Part shown: one piece after another, positions 46,112 to 63,143 of the stretch
Numbering within the stretch: the stretch's first letter is position 1
How the letters are laid out: each line of letters begins with the position of its first letter
Source of the DNA: Stutzerimonas stutzeri KOS6
GTDB taxonomy: Bacteria; Pseudomonadota; Gammaproteobacteria; Pseudomonadales; Pseudomonadaceae
Assembly (NCBI RefSeq): GCF_000307775.2
Contig: NZ_KK020678.1
Location: 136,319-200,318, forward strand
Direction of reading: 5' to 3'
DNA length: 64,000 nt
Translations under genes and position numbers: made by a program
Notes under the pieces: generated by a model
Told to the model about the DNA's origin: nothing
Databases searched by the model: none
Seen by the model: the letters and a program-made list of their open reading frames with translations, nothing else

Positions 46112-46552
46112 ATGATGGATATCAACGAGATTCGCGAGTATTTGCCTCACCGCTACCCTTTCCTGCTGGTGGACCGGGTGACGGAGATGGATGTCGAGGC
46201 CAAGCGCGTTCGCGCCTACAAGAACGTGACCATCAACGAGCCGTTCTTCAATGGGCACTTCCCGCAGCACCCGATCATGCCGGGCGTACTGATCATCGAG
46301 GCGATGGCCCAGGCGGCTGGCCTGCTGGGCTTCAAGATGATGGGCGTCAAGCCGTCCGATGGCACGCTTTACTATTTCGTTGGCTCTGACAAGCTGCGTT
46401 TCCGCCAGCCGGTTCGCCCAGGTGACCAGTTGGTCCTTGAGGCGGCTTTTCTGAGCGTCAAGCGCGGCATCTGGAAGTTCGACTGCCGCGCCACGGTTGA
46501 TGGCAAGCCGGTCTGCTCGGCAGAGATCATCTGCGCGGAACAGAAGATATGA
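46112..46552 (+). CDS. fabZ: 3-hydroxyacyl-ACP dehydratase FabZ
   Basis: A 146-residue hot-dog-fold enzyme dehydrating 3-hydroxyacyl-ACPs in fatty acid synthesis, competing with lipid A synthesis for the same substrate. The signature [14 protein letters not shown] is at 11-24, catalytic His lies in [15 protein letters not shown] near 48-62, and Glu in IEAMAQAAG. Two adjacent ATGs (46112, 46115) are both possible. It overlaps lpxA by 4 bp (ATGA). Confidence 0.98.
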   Translation: MMDINEIREYLPHRYPFLLVDRVTEMDVEAKRVRAYKNVTINEPFFNGHFPQHPIMPGVLIIEAMAQAAGLLGFKMMGVKPSDGTLYYFVGSDKLRFRQPVRPGDQLVLEAAFLSVKRGIWKFDCRATVDGKPVCSAEIICAEQKI

Positions 46553-47325
46553 GTTTGATCGACCCTCGCGCCATCATCGATCCTGCAGCCCGGCTGGCGG
46601 ACGACGTCCAGGTCGGGCCATGGTCGATCATTGGGCCGGATGTCGAAATCGGCGAGGGTACGGTGATCGCGTCACATGTGGTCATCAAAGGGCCGACCCG
46701 CATCGGCCGGCACAATCGTATCTATCAGTTCTCCTCCGTCGGTGAGGACACGCCTGACCTGAAATACAAAGGGGAGCTGACGCGTCTGGTCATCGGCGAT
46801 CACAACGTCATTCGCGAGGGCGTAACCATCCACCGCGGTACCATCCAGGATCGTTCCGAAACTACCATCGGCAATCACAATCTGATCATGGCCTATGCGC
46901 ACATCGGTCACGACAGCGTGATCGCCGATCACTGCATTCTGGTCAACAACACGGCGCTGGCCGGGCATGTTCACGTTGGCGACTGGGCCATTCTTTCCGG
47001 TTACACCCTGGTGCACCAGTTCTGCCATATCGGTGCTCACAGCTTTTCCGGCATGGGAACGGCAATTGGCAAGGATGTACCGGCGTTCGTCACCGTGTTC
47101 GGTAACCCTGCCGAGGCGCGTAGCATGAATTTCGAAGGCATGCGGCGGCGCGGCTTCAGTGCAGAGGCGGTGCATGCCCTGCGCAACGCCTACAAGATCG
47201 TCTATCGCAAGGGTTTGACGGTGGAGTCGGCGCTTGCCGAGCTGGCCGAAAGTGCGCAGACATTCCCCGAAGTTGCGATCTTCCGTGACTCGATCCAGGC
47301 CTCCACCCGTGGCATCACCCGCTGA
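46549..47325 (+). CDS. lpxA: UDP-N-acetylglucosamine acyltransferase LpxA
   Basis: A 258-residue trimeric left-handed beta-helix enzyme that starts lipid A synthesis by 3-O-acylation of UDP-GlcNAc. Hexapeptide repeats fill residues 1-190. The catalytic His is in [27 protein letters not shown] near 120-145, and the C-terminal helical part starts near [10 protein letters not shown]. It overlaps fabZ by 4 bp and is followed almost directly by lpxB. Confidence 0.98.
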   Translation: MSLIDPRAIIDPAARLADDVQVGPWSIIGPDVEIGEGTVIASHVVIKGPTRIGRHNRIYQFSSVGEDTPDLKYKGELTRLVIGDHNVIREGVTIHRGTIQDRSETTIGNHNLIMAYAHIGHDSVIADHCILVNNTALAGHVHVGDWAILSGYTLVHQFCHIGAHSFSGMGTAIGKDVPAFVTVFGNPAEARSMNFEGMRRRGFSAEAVHALRNAYKIVYRKGLTVESALAELAESAQTFPEVAIFRDSIQASTRGITR

Positions 47326-47326
47326 A

Positions 47327-48460
47327 ATGGGGCGGCCGCTCAGGGTCGCCCTGGTTGCTGGCGAGTCCTCGGGTGACATTCTGGGCGCCGGCCTGATGCA
47401 GGCGCTCAATGCTCAGCACGGGAATGTCGAATTCGTCGGTGTCGGCGGCCCGCGTATGCATAACGAAGGCCTGGCGAGCTATTTTCCGCTCGAGCGCCTT
47501 GCGGTGATGGGGCTGGTAGAAGTTCTTGGCCGGCTGCCCGAACTGCTCAGGCGGCGCAAGCGCCTGGTGCAGACCCTGACCCAGCTGCGGCCTGACGTGT
47601 TCATCGGAATCGACGCTCCGGATTTCAACCTCGGGCTTGAACTCAAGCTTCGGCGTGCCGGAATCAAGACCGTCCATTACGTCAGCCCTTCTGTCTGGGC
47701 CTGGCGGCAGAAGCGGGTATTGAAAATTCGTGAGGCATGCGACCTGATGCTCACACTGTTCCCGTTCGAAGCCAAGTTCTACGATGCCCATCAGGTGCCG
47801 GTACGCTTCGTCGGTCATCCGCTGGCCGATACCATCCCGCTTTGCGCTGATCGCGCAGCCGCTCGTCAAGCGCTCGGATTGCCCGGCCAGGGGCTGGTCG
47901 TCGCGCTCATGCCGGGCAGCCGGGGTGGCGAGGTGGCTCGCCTGGGCGAGCTGTTCCTTTGCGCTGCCGAGCGGTTGCGGGCCATGCGTCCCGGCATTCG
48001 TTTCGTCATGCCCTGCGCCAGCCCGGAGCGCCGGATTCAGCTGGAGCAGATGCTGGTAACCCGCGACTTGCCGCTGACGCTGCTCGACGGCCGTTCCCAC
48101 GAGGCGCTGGCTGCCTGCAACGCGGTACTGATCGCCTCCGGCACCGCCACGCTCGAGGCGCTGCTGTTCAAGCGTCCGATGGTGGTGGCCTACAGCCTGG
48201 CGCCGATGACCTATCGCATCCTGCGGCGGTTGGTTAAAAGCCCTTACGTAGCATTGCCCAATCTGCTGGCGCAGCGGCTGCTGGTGCCGGAGCTGCTGCA
48301 GGATGCGGCGACACCGGAGGCGCTGGCTCAGGCGCTGTCGCCGCTGCTGGATGATGGCGAAGTGCAGACCGAGGGGTTCGACAGCATCCATCGTACGCTG
48401 CGCTGCGACGCCTCGAGCCAGGCCGCCGATGCGGTACTGCGCCTGGTGGGAGCACGCTGA
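47327..48460 (+). CDS. lpxB: Lipid-A-disaccharide synthase
   Basis: The 377-residue GT19 glycosyltransferase joins lipid X and UDP-diacylglucosamine. Blocks are [21 protein letters not shown] near the N-terminus, [19 protein letters not shown] near 90, and the donor region [13 protein letters not shown] plus [20 protein letters not shown]. The ATG at 47327 begins 1 bp after lpxA; an in-frame GTG at 47309, overlapping lpxA, is an alternative, and neither has a good ribosome binding site. The stop overlaps rnhB by one base. Confidence 0.96.
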   Translation: MGRPLRVALVAGESSGDILGAGLMQALNAQHGNVEFVGVGGPRMHNEGLASYFPLERLAVMGLVEVLGRLPELLRRRKRLVQTLTQLRPDVFIGIDAPDFNLGLELKLRRAGIKTVHYVSPSVWAWRQKRVLKIREACDLMLTLFPFEAKFYDAHQVPVRFVGHPLADTIPLCADRAAARQALGLPGQGLVVALMPGSRGGEVARLGELFLCAAERLRAMRPGIRFVMPCASPERRIQLEQMLVTRDLPLTLLDGRSHEALAACNAVLIASGTATLEALLFKRPMVVAYSLAPMTYRILRRLVKSPYVALPNLLAQRLLVPELLQDAATPEALAQALSPLLDDGEVQTEGFDSIHRTLRCDASSQAADAVLRLVGAR

Positions 48461-49098
48461 TGCAGTTCGGGCTCGATTTCAATCTTGTGGAAGAGCTGGT
48501 CGCCGGTGTCGACGAAGTCGGTCGTGGCCCGCTTTGTGGCCCCGTGGTGACGGCAGCGGTGATCCTCGATCCGGCACAGCCAATCAAAGGGCTGAACGAC
48601 TCGAAGAAGCTGACCGAGGCTCGCCGGGAGGCCTTGTTCGACGAGATTCGCGAGAAGGCGGTCGCCTGGTGCATCGCCCGCGCCGAGGTGGAGGAAATCG
48701 ATGAGCTCAACATCCTGCATGCCACCATGCTGGCAATGCAGCGCGCGGTCGAAGGGCTGAGCGTCACGCCGCGGTTGGCGTTGATCGACGGCAACCGCTG
48801 CCCCCAGCTCAGCGTGCCCAGCGCGCCGGTGATCCAGGGGGATGGACAGGTACCGGCAATCGCCGCGGCGTCCATCCTGGCCAAGGTCAGTCGCGACCGC
48901 GAAATGCAGGCGCTGGATCTGTGCTATCCGGGCTATGGTCTTGCCGGGCACAAGGGCTACCCGACGCCGAGCCATCTCGAAGCGCTTCGTCGTCTCGGTC
49001 CCACGCCCATTCATCGACGCTCGTTTGCGCCCGTTCGCGCGATGCTCGAGCAGACGAGCATTGAGGTCAAGGTTCCGGCCAGCGTCCTGCTGGTCTAG
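48460..49098 (+). CDS. rnhB: Ribonuclease HII
   Basis: The 212-residue enzyme cleaves RNA in RNA-DNA hybrids, including single ribonucleotides in DNA. The active-site motif [13 protein letters not shown] is at 16-28 (Asp18, Glu19), with further acidic residues in [10 protein letters not shown] (near 107) and the [31 protein letters not shown] stretch near 145-175. The start overlaps the lpxB stop by one base. It lies upstream of dnaE in the same direction, with a 159-bp gap. Confidence 0.97.
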   Translation: MQFGLDFNLVEELVAGVDEVGRGPLCGPVVTAAVILDPAQPIKGLNDSKKLTEARREALFDEIREKAVAWCIARAEVEEIDELNILHATMLAMQRAVEGLSVTPRLALIDGNRCPQLSVPSAPVIQGDGQVPAIAAASILAKVSRDREMQALDLCYPGYGLAGHKGYPTPSHLEALRRLGPTPIHRRSFAPVRAMLEQTSIEVKVPASVLLV

Positions 49099-49215
49099 CG
49101 GCCCACCTTCGCGGCGATCGGGCGAGGTTCCGCTCTCCCGTCGCGTGCTTCTGCAATCGCCGCTTGCGATGAGTCTGGCGGTCGCTGTGTTCGCCAGCGG
49201 ACGGCTGCTTTCCGG

Positions 49216-49221
49216 TACAAT
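49216..49221 (+). promoter_or_regulatory. Possible -10 element before dnaE
   Basis: TACAAT lies 36 bp upstream of the dnaE start codon; no good -35 hexamer is visible. It is the only promoter-like element seen in the 159-bp rnhB-dnaE gap. Confidence 0.35.
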
Positions 49222-49257
49222 CGCGCGCTTGTCGTTCTGCCAGCTCAAGGTCTGTTC

Positions 49258-52779
<3,522 letters not shown>

Positions 52780-52791
52780 AGGGCGGACGCC

Positions 52792-52820
52792 CGGAAGGCC
52801 CGACAAGTGCGTGCCTTCCG
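52792..52820 (+). terminator. Hairpin after dnaE
   Basis: CGGAAGGC ... GCCTTCCG is an 8-bp perfect stem starting 13 bp after the dnaE stop. It is followed by a second small GC-rich stem (near 52825-52838). Confidence 0.55.
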
Positions 52821-52863
52821 AGCCAGGCCCGAACGGGCCCGGCATTGACCGGGTCATGGTTCA

Positions 52864-52878
52864 GAACAATTTTTGTTC
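52864..52878 (+). promoter_or_regulatory. Perfect small stem upstream of accA
   Basis: GAACAA-TTT-TTGTTC is a perfect dyad 87 bp upstream of the accA start in an otherwise GC-rich gap. It could be an operator half-site pair or a 5' UTR hairpin; no known regulator is implied. Confidence 0.35.
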
Positions 52879-52965
52879 GACCTGAATGCGCCTCTCCCGT
52901 AAGGTAAGGCGCAAAAAACGGAACAGCCTCCCGGCCGCCTGGCCGTCGACGCATGACGGATGCCT

Positions 52966-53916
52966 ATGAACCCGAATTTCCTGGATTTCGAACAGCCGAT
53001 CGCCGACCTGCAAGCCAAGATCGAAGAATTGCGCCTGGTCGGTAACGATAACTCGCTGAACATTGGCGATGAGATTGCCCGCTTGCAGGACAAGAGCGAA
53101 TCGCTCACCGAAAGCATTTTCGGCAACCTGACCAGCTGGCAGATCGCCCGTCTGGCCCGCCACCCGCAGCGGCCTTATACCCTGGACTACATCAATCACC
53201 TGTTCACCGAGTTCGAAGAGCTGCATGGTGATCGCCACTTCTCCGATGATGCTGCCATCGTTGGCGGCATTGCCCGGCTGGACGGCCAGCCGGTGATGAT
53301 CATCGGTCATCAGAAGGGTCGCGAAGTACGCGAAAAGGTACGCCGCAACTTCGGTATGCCGCGTCCTGAAGGCTATCGCAAGGCCTGCCGTCTGATGGAG
53401 ATGGCCGAGCGCTTCAAGATGCCGATCCTGACCTTCATTGATACGCCCGGCGCCTATCCGGGCATCGATGCCGAAGAGCGCAACCAGAGCGAGGCCATCG
53501 CCTGGAACCTGCGCGTGATGGCTCGCCTGAAGACCCCGATCATCGCCACCGTGATCGGCGAGGGTGGTTCCGGCGGTGCATTGGCTATCGGCGTCTGCGA
53601 CCAGCTGAACATGCTGCAGTACTCGACCTACGCGGTGATCTCGCCGGAAGGCTGTGCCTCGATTCTCTGGCGTACCGCCGAAAAGGCGCCGGAGGCAGCC
53701 GAGGCGATGGGCGTCACCGCCGATCGCCTCAAGGACCTGGGTATCGTCGACAAGGTGATCCCCGAGCCGCTGGGCGGCGCGCACCGCAATCCGGCCATCA
53801 TGGCTGCGTCCTTGCGCGAGCAGTTGAACAGCCAGTTGCAGATGCTCAAGTCGCTGGATACCGACGCACTGCTGGCGCGTCGCTACGAGCGTCTGATGAG
53901 CTACGGCATCGCCTGA
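52966..53916 (+). CDS. accA: Acetyl-CoA carboxylase carboxyltransferase subunit alpha
   Basis: A 316-residue subunit that, with AccD, transfers carboxyl from biotin to acetyl-CoA to form malonyl-CoA. Family features are the N-terminal helix [29 protein letters not shown] near 118, and [26 protein letters not shown] near 158-183 with the oxyanion [10 protein letters not shown] motif after it. The ATG at 52966 (MNPNFL) gives the usual length; an ATG two codons upstream (52960) is also possible. Confidence 0.98.
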   Translation: MNPNFLDFEQPIADLQAKIEELRLVGNDNSLNIGDEIARLQDKSESLTESIFGNLTSWQIARLARHPQRPYTLDYINHLFTEFEELHGDRHFSDDAAIVGGIARLDGQPVMIIGHQKGREVREKVRRNFGMPRPEGYRKACRLMEMAERFKMPILTFIDTPGAYPGIDAEERNQSEAIAWNLRVMARLKTPIIATVIGEGGSGGALAIGVCDQLNMLQYSTYAVISPEGCASILWRTAEKAPEAAEAMGVTADRLKDLGIVDKVIPEPLGGAHRNPAIMAASLREQLNSQLQMLKSLDTDALLARRYERLMSYGIA

Positions 53917-54056
53917 TCCGTTACGCCTGACTCGCGTCTCGATTCGGTTGCTCTGGATCGAGGCGCGCAGTCGAGGGTGCCTGCCGGTCTGTCTCTCGCT
54001 GCTTCCTTCGCAGAGCTTTATGCTTGCCGGCAACGTCGCTATCCGAAGCGCCCCGC

Positions 54057-55346
54057 ATGTCCCTCGATTCCCTCCTGCTTTCCACTCTTGCTCCTTGGCG
54101 CGCCTCGTCGGCGTGGTGGGTGGCGTTTTCAGGCGGGCTTGATTCTACTGTCCTGTTGCATGTGCTGGCCGGGCTTGCCGGCAGGCATGAGCTGCCGCCG
54201 ATCGGTGCCATCCACGTGCATCACGGCCTGCAGTCCGCCGCCGACGATTGGCCTGCGCACTGCCAGGCGATCTGCGATCGGCTGGGTGTCCCACTGCGGA
54301 TAGTCCGGGCCCAGGTCGCGCCGGGGGCCAGTCTGGAGCAGGCCGCGCGCGACGCGCGCTATGGTGCATTCAGCGCCAGCCTCGGGAAAGGCGAGCTGCT
54401 GTTGACAGCCCAGCATCGCGACGATCAGGCCGAGACGCTGCTGTTCCGGCTGTTGCGCGGCGCCGGGGTACGTGGGCTGGCGGCGATGGCGCATGGTCGT
54501 GCCCTGGGGCAGGGCTGGCTGTTGCGCCCTTGGCTTGATGTGTCCCGCTCCGAGCTGGAAGCCTATGCTCGGGATAATCGCCTGCAATGGGTGGAGGATC
54601 CGAGCAATCAGGACATCACTTATTCACGCAATTTTCTTCGTCGACAGATCCTGCCGTTGCTGCGTCAGCGCTGGCCGCAAGCCGATGCATGCATGGCACG
54701 CACGGCGGTCCACATGGCCGAGGCGCAGCAGTTGCTCGATGAGCTGGCGCTGCAGGACCTGGCCATGGCCCGGGCAACCGGGCGCTTTGAGTGGCTGAAA
54801 CTGCCCAGTCTCGAACTGGAGCCCTTGCGCAACCTGTCGGCTGCGCGGCAGCGCAATGCATTGCGTCACTGGCTGGCTGGCCTGACACTGGCGCCGGACG
54901 AAGATCACTGGGCAGGCTGGGTTTCGCTGCGGGACGCCAGGCCGGATGCCGCTCCGCGATGGCGTCTGACGGGTGGCGAAATACAGCGTGGGGCGGGGCG
55001 GATCTGGTGGTTGCCCGAGCGCTGGCTGGCGCTGCCTGTCGGTTCGGTCGATTGGCCGGCTCCCGCTGTCAGCCTGGCGCTGCCCGGCAACGGCAGGCTT
55101 CGGTTGGAGGGTGCATTGCCTGCGGGCAGACTTGTGGTCGGGTATCGGCGGGGCGGGGAAGCGCTTCAGTTGCCCGGACGCGGTCGCCGCGATCTCAAGC
55201 GCTTGCTGAACGAGGCCGGTGTGCCGGGCTTTGCACGCGCTCGCCTGCCGTTGCTGTTCTGCGACGGAGAGCTCATCGCGGTGGCCAACCTGCCGCAATT
55301 GAGTGCCGGATCCTATGCCCTCTACTGGTGCATGGCGGACTGCTAA
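54057..55346 (+). CDS. tilS: tRNA(Ile)-lysidine synthase
   Basis: The 429-residue enzyme attaches lysine to C34 of tRNA-Ile (CAU), letting it read AUA. The PP-loop motif SGGLDS is at 25-30, the HHGLQSAADDW block follows, and TilS-specific RHDDQAETLLFRLLRGAGVRGL (here with HRDDQ) is near 118-140. TilS N- and C-terminal domains are in the second half. The start at 54057 gives the usual N-terminus; an upstream TTG was not used. It lies between accA and pyrG as in other pseudomonads. Confidence 0.95.
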   Translation: MSLDSLLLSTLAPWRASSAWWVAFSGGLDSTVLLHVLAGLAGRHELPPIGAIHVHHGLQSAADDWPAHCQAICDRLGVPLRIVRAQVAPGASLEQAARDARYGAFSASLGKGELLLTAQHRDDQAETLLFRLLRGAGVRGLAAMAHGRALGQGWLLRPWLDVSRSELEAYARDNRLQWVEDPSNQDITYSRNFLRRQILPLLRQRWPQADACMARTAVHMAEAQQLLDELALQDLAMARATGRFEWLKLPSLELEPLRNLSAARQRNALRHWLAGLTLAPDEDHWAGWVSLRDARPDAAPRWRLTGGEIQRGAGRIWWLPERWLALPVGSVDWPAPAVSLALPGNGRLRLEGALPAGRLVVGYRRGGEALQLPGRGRRDLKRLLNEAGVPGFARARLPLLFCDGELIAVANLPQLSAGSYALYWCMADC

Positions 55347-55351
55347 GTGGT

Positions 55352-55380
55352 TTGAGCTGATAAGGCCTTTCCGGTAGACT
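55352..55380 (+). promoter_or_regulatory. Putative sigma-70 promoter of pyrG
   Basis: TTGAGC (55352-55357) and TAGACT (55375-55380) are separated by exactly 17 bp, beginning 6 bp after the tilS stop. The transcript would have a leader of about 130 bases before pyrG containing a GCGGCA...TGCCGC stem (55423-55444). Confidence 0.6.
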
Positions 55381-55494
55381 ACGCTCCCGTCTCAATACAG
55401 CTTCTGCGGTTTCTTCTAATCCGCGGCAGTTGTGCTATTGCCGCCTGGGGCGCAATGGCATCTTCGCTTTCCCCCGGCGGCGCTGACCGCTTAA

Positions 55495-59312
<3,818 letters not shown>

Positions 59313-59324
59313 TCCGCGGCATCT

Positions 59325-59356
59325 AAAAAAGGGCGGCGCAAGTCGCCCTTTTTTGT
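59325..59356 (+). terminator. Rho-independent terminator after eno
   Basis: AAAAAAGGGCG ... CGCCCTTTTTTG forms a stem with A- and T-tracts immediately after eno. Confidence 0.92.
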
Positions 59357-59449
59357 TTCAATCGGCATCTGTACTCGCGCCAGGTGTCTTCGCACCCGCG
59401 GGTGGCAGCTCATCATCTGAACAAAGCCGAAGCCGTTTTCATGCCTTCC

Positions 59450-59728
59450 ATGCGTCGCCCCTACTGGTTGTTCGTTGTGCTGATACTGCTCCTTGGTGGT
59501 CTGCAGTACCGCCTGTGGGTGGGCGAAGGCAGCCTCGCGCAGGTCAGCGGGCTGAACAAGCAGATTGCCGAGCAACAGGGCGAGAACGAGCGGCTGCTGG
59601 AGCGTAATCGGATTCTCGAAGCGGAAGTCCTTGAGCTCAAGCAGGGTATGGAAACCGTCGAGGAACGTGCCCGTCAGGAGCTCGGTATGGTCAAAGAGGG
59701 CGAAACCCTCTATCAGTTCGTCGAATGA
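59450..59728 (+). CDS. ftsB: Cell division protein FtsB
   Basis: The 92-residue bitopic divisome protein has a short cytoplasmic N-terminus, one transmembrane helix (YWLFVVLILLLGGLQYRLWV) and a periplasmic leucine-zipper coiled coil (about 28-75) that pairs with FtsL and FtsQ. The C-terminus, ELGMVKEGETLYQ, is conserved. The ATG at 59450 (MRRPYW) matches homologues; an in-frame ATG at 59441 (MPSMRRP) is possible and neither has a clear ribosome binding site. It overlaps ispD by 4 bp. Confidence 0.93.
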   Translation: MRRPYWLFVVLILLLGGLQYRLWVGEGSLAQVSGLNKQIAEQQGENERLLERNRILEAEVLELKQGMETVEERARQELGMVKEGETLYQFVE

Positions 59729-60441
59729 GCCGAAGCGAGCTTCCAGCGTTCTGGGTCGTCATTCCGGCAGCAGGCATCGGCAGCCGCATGCGCGCTGATC
59801 GTCCCAAGCAGTATCTGCGGTTGGCCGGCCGCTGCATACTCGAACACACCCTCGATTGTTTTCTGGATCACCCAGCCCTGGCAGGGCTGGTGGTCTGCGT
59901 GGCACCTGATGACTCCTACTGGGCAACGCTCGCCTGCGCAGGCGACGCGCGCGTTCGTCGCGCGCCGGGTGGTCGCGAACGTTGTGATTCGGTACTCAAC
60001 GGGCTGCAAACGCTTGCTGAACTGGGTGCCGCTGACGGTGATTGGGTCCTTGTGCATGATGCGGCCAGGCCCAATCTGGCACGAGAAGATCTGGACAGGC
60101 TGCTGGCCGAGTTGGCCGAGGACCCGGTCGGCGGTCTGCTGGCGGTACCCGCCCGGGACACCCTCAAGCGCGTGGGGTCTGACGGTCGGGTAACGGAAAC
60201 GGTGGATCGCAGCGTCATCTGGCAGGCGTTCACGCCGCAGATGTTTCGCCTGGGAATGTTGCGCGATTCGCTCGCAGCTGCGCTCGAAGGCGGTGTCGCG
60301 GTGACCGACGAAGCGTCGGCGCTGGAATGGGCCGGTCACTCACCACGGGTAGTGGAAGGCCGTGCCGACAACCTCAAGGTGACTCGGCCGGAAGACCTTG
60401 CCTGGCTGGAACAGCGCTGGAACGCCGGCCAGCAGCATTGA
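59725..60441 (+). CDS. ispD: 2-C-methyl-D-erythritol 4-phosphate cytidylyltransferase
   Basis: The 238-residue MEP-pathway enzyme activates methylerythritol phosphate with CTP. Signatures are VIPAAGIGSRMRADRPKQYL (about 12-31), GRERCDSVLNGL near 83, VLVHDAARPNL near 108, and a C-terminal NLKVTRPEDLAWLE. It overlaps ftsB by 4 bp (ATGA). Confidence 0.97.
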   Translation: MSRSELPAFWVVIPAAGIGSRMRADRPKQYLRLAGRCILEHTLDCFLDHPALAGLVVCVAPDDSYWATLACAGDARVRRAPGGRERCDSVLNGLQTLAELGAADGDWVLVHDAARPNLAREDLDRLLAELAEDPVGGLLAVPARDTLKRVGSDGRVTETVDRSVIWQAFTPQMFRLGMLRDSLAAALEGGVAVTDEASALEWAGHSPRVVEGRADNLKVTRPEDLAWLEQRWNAGQQH

Positions 60442-60446
60442 AAGCA

Positions 60447-60463
60447 GGCAGCTCCGGGCTGCC
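60447..60463. terminator. Hairpin between ispD and the baeRF3-like gene
   Basis: GGCAGC-TCCGG-GCTGCC lies between the convergent stops. It is a short GC-rich stem without T-tract. Confidence 0.45.
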
Positions 60464-60475
60464 CGCCATTCGCCT

Positions 60476-61642
60476 CTAGAAGCGGTAGATCGCGGCTGCG
60501 CCACTGCCGGTCGGCATGCGTTCGGTCGGTACCACGACGACTTCGCCACCTTGCTCCAGTGTCCAGATGGTCAGCTCGTCCAGTACATCGGGCGTGTTCA
60601 CCTCCTGCTCGTCTGCCGAGACCGCCGTTCGTTGAGTCTTGTCGACGTGGCCGGGGATCTGCCGCTCGGCTTCGACCAGCAGCGTGGCGACTCGACCCTG
60701 GCGAGTCGCCTGGCCGATGTCCTCCAGCTGGTCGGAGGCGAGTCCCTGGCCATGGGAGGCGCCGAACTGGCTGAGCAGCCCCTCGAGTCGCTTGAGATAG
60801 CGCGGCTGCATGACCATCCAGCTTTTCCGGCGCAGTTCCTCGATGCCGAGCGCAGCGTGCCCGGTCTCGATGCCCTCGGGTAACAGGCATTCGTTATGGC
60901 TGAGGCGGCGGTAGTGAGGTTGTTGTTCCGGCAGCGCGGCGAGGATCAGGGGCAGACCCGAGGGCCTCGAGTGATGCTCGCTGATGGCTCGGTCGACCTC
61001 GCGGAAATAGCGGTCACGATCACGGTCGATCTCGGCCTGCTTGCCGCTGCCGCCGGCTTCTACCTGCATGGGGTCGCCACGTTCGCTGGCGCGGCTGTAG
61101 CCCTGGGGAAAGCCGCTCTGGCCCTTGTCCGTCAGATCGTTGCCCAGTGCATCGGCAAGGGTTCGCGGAACCGCTTCGTGAAGCCTCACCTCGTCCAGGG
61201 CGTCGCGATTGCCTTCGAACAGGCGCACCGAATCGCGCGACAGGCAGAGAATCTGGTAGCGATCAGCCGATTGTGCAATGCGCACCAGGGGTTTCAGGTG
61301 CATGCGCTCATTGGCGACGGCCATCTCCGGCACGCTGCGCTGCAGACGATAAACCTCGAAGTAGCCCGGTGCGCCAAACGCGGCCAGGCCGTCGAGGCTG
61401 TGATTCCAGAAATCGCTGTTGTCGATCAGGGCGTGGAACGGTTCGAGCAGGGCAGGCACCTGCTCGGCGTGGCCTTGCCGCTTGAGCGCGTCTTCCAGCT
61501 GCCGGACCAGCTGCTTGAAGCGGATCGGGTCCTGCTGACGCTCCGGAAAGCTGCGATGGGTGGGCTGGTAGAGGGACAGGCAGGGCCCATCACGGTGGCT
61601 CAGCAGTTTCGTCAGGGTTGCGCGATCGAGCAGTCGGTTCAT
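60476..61642 (-). CDS. Bacterial archaeo-eukaryotic release-factor-like protein (baeRF3 type)
   Basis: A 388-residue soluble protein. The N-terminal block (KLLSHRDGPCLSLYQPTHRSFPERQQDPIRFKQLV, about 8-42) and the C-terminal part (WTLEQGGEVVVVPTERMPTGSGAAAIYRF) resemble baeRF3, a bacterial branch of the eRF1/Vms1-like fold thought to act on stalled or hibernating ribosomes. No GGQ peptide-release motif is evident. The start at 61642 has GGAGG upstream; 22 upstream codons were excluded. It lies 77 bp after the hibernation-factor-like gene on the same strand, so they probably form an operon. The biochemical role is inference. Confidence 0.8.
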   Translation of the reverse strand: MNRLLDRATLTKLLSHRDGPCLSLYQPTHRSFPERQQDPIRFKQLVRQLEDALKRQGHAEQVPALLEPFHALIDNSDFWNHSLDGLAAFGAPGYFEVYRLQRSVPEMAVANERMHLKPLVRIAQSADRYQILCLSRDSVRLFEGNRDALDEVRLHEAVPRTLADALGNDLTDKGQSGFPQGYSRASERGDPMQVEAGGSGKQAEIDRDRDRYFREVDRAISEHHSRPSGLPLILAALPEQQPHYRRLSHNECLLPEGIETGHAALGIEELRRKSWMVMQPRYLKRLEGLLSQFGASHGQGLASDQLEDIGQATRQGRVATLLVEAERQIPGHVDKTQRTAVSADEQEVNTPDVLDELTIWTLEQGGEVVVVPTERMPTGSGAAAIYRF

Positions 61643-61719
61643 GCGTGGCCTCCAGTTGCAGTGGTTCGGTCCCTCGCAGAGGTGGTCGATGGCACGTTCA
61701 CTGGCCATCGATAGTGAGG

Positions 61720-62034
61720 TCAGTGGCGGTTTAGCTTGTTCAGCGCGTGGTCCAGTGCGTGGCTCAGCTTCTGCGCCGCGCCGTTGATCGCCAGTTCAAG
61801 GGTTTCGGCCTTGTGGGTGGCCGAGACCGGGTCGCGACCCTTGGCGCGCGCCTCCATCTGGCAGCGCTTGTCGTGCGGCCCGCTCTTGTTGCTGTTTTCG
61901 TCGTTGAGATGCACTTCGATGCGCGTCAGGTGGTCGTCGAAGCGTTCCAGTTCGGCTTCAACCGTTGCCTTGATTCGTTCTTCGAGCTCCTTGGTAACGC
62001 TGATGCTGTGGTTGCTGTTCACCAGAACCTGCAT
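61720..62034 (-). CDS. HPF/RaiA-family ribosome-associated protein
   Basis: A 104-residue protein of the S30AE (hibernation-promoting factor / RaiA) family. It shows the beta-alpha-beta pattern with VTKELEERIKATVEAELERFDDHLTRIEVHLNDENSNK and a C-terminal helix (LELAINGAAQKLSHALDHALNKL). Family members bind the 30S decoding site and silence or dimerise ribosomes. It lacks the long C-terminal dimerisation domain of long HPF. AGGAGG precedes the start at 62034. It is probably co-transcribed with the baeRF3-like gene. Confidence 0.85.
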   Translation of the reverse strand: MQVLVNSNHSISVTKELEERIKATVEAELERFDDHLTRIEVHLNDENSNKSGPHDKRCQMEARAKGRDPVSATHKAETLELAINGAAQKLSHALDHALNKLNRH

Positions 62035-62167
62035 GGCTGTCCTCCTGAGTGAAGTGCTGTACGCAACCGATTCGGGGCAGGGGCGCGTTACAGCTACACA
62101 AGGTACGACGTGGCAGCGTGGGGCGGGTTCCGCCACATTGTCCTGCCCGGACGCGCGGTTCCAAGCC

Positions 62168-63067
62168 TCAGCTCACGACGCCCGCGTACTCGCTCCGGCG
62201 TGCCAGGCCGGCTTTCAATGCCTCGACCAGCAGGCGGACCCGGGGCAGCGAATAGCGTCGCTGCGGGTAAACGGCCCAGACGGCCGTATCCGGTGGCTGG
62301 TTGGCGTCCAGCAAGGAGATCAGTTCTCCGCGGCGCAGGGGATCCTGCACGTAGTAATCGGGAAGCTGACACAGGCCGAATCCTCGCAACGCTGCATCCA
62401 GCACTGCTTCGCCGCTATTGCAGCGCCAGTTTCCACTGGGCTTGAAGTGCTGCTCGCGACCATCGACCTGAAAGGCCCAGACGTCGCTCGTTCCGATCAG
62501 GCAGTTATGTCGCGCCAGTTCCGAAAGCGTATGCGGTCTCCCATAGCGCTCCAGGTAGCCCGGGGCGGCGCACAGGAACATCGCCCGCGGTGCGATGCGG
62601 GTGGCAACCAGGCGCGACTCGCTGAGCTTTCCAAGGCGGATGGCCAGGTCATAACCTTCCTGCACCAGGTCGAGGGTGCGGTTGGACAGTTCGATATCGA
62701 CGCGCAGCTGCGGATGCCGGGCCATGAATTCGTTGACCAGCGGCACGATGAAGCGTTCGCCGTACGCGACCGCGGCAGTCATGCGCAGCAGACCGGTCGG
62801 CGCGCTGTGCAGATCGCTGATGGCCAGGAAGGCTTCGTCGCGCTCCTCGATCAGCCGCTGACAGCGGGCAAAGAAGGTGTGTCCGGCTTCGGTCAGCGAG
62901 ACGCGGCGGGTGGTGCGATAGAGCAGGCGCGCCTGCAATCGCTCTTCGAGGCGAGCGACCTGGCGGCTGACGTGCGAAGACGATACGCGCAGCCGCTCGG
63001 CGGCACGCATGAAGCTGCCGCATTCGACCACGGCAACGAACTCATCGAGGCCTTCCCAGCGATTCAT
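62168..63067 (-). CDS. gfnR: LysR-family regulator, GfnR-like
   Basis: A 299-residue LysR regulator with an N-terminal winged helix (EFVAVVECGSFMRAAERLRVSSSHVSRQVARLE, about 8-40) and an effector domain from about 90. Divergent placement next to adhC is the arrangement of GfnR, the activator of glutathione-dependent formaldehyde neutralisation in P. aeruginosa; the name rests on that context and recalled similarity. GGAG precedes the ATG at 63067. Some annotation pipelines would add 15 upstream codons. Confidence 0.85.
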   Translation of the reverse strand: MNRWEGLDEFVAVVECGSFMRAAERLRVSSSHVSRQVARLEERLQARLLYRTTRRVSLTEAGHTFFARCQRLIEERDEAFLAISDLHSAPTGLLRMTAAVAYGERFIVPLVNEFMARHPQLRVDIELSNRTLDLVQEGYDLAIRLGKLSESRLVATRIAPRAMFLCAAPGYLERYGRPHTLSELARHNCLIGTSDVWAFQVDGREQHFKPSGNWRCNSGEAVLDAALRGFGLCQLPDYYVQDPLRRGELISLLDANQPPDTAVWAVYPQRRYSLPRVRLLVEALKAGLARRSEYAGVVS

Positions 63068-63143
63068 CGGTTCTCCAGCATGCAAGGGACTGAGCGCGCG
63101 GCATGGGCTCACCGAAACAGGGCGAATCGAGCCTCAGGCAGTA

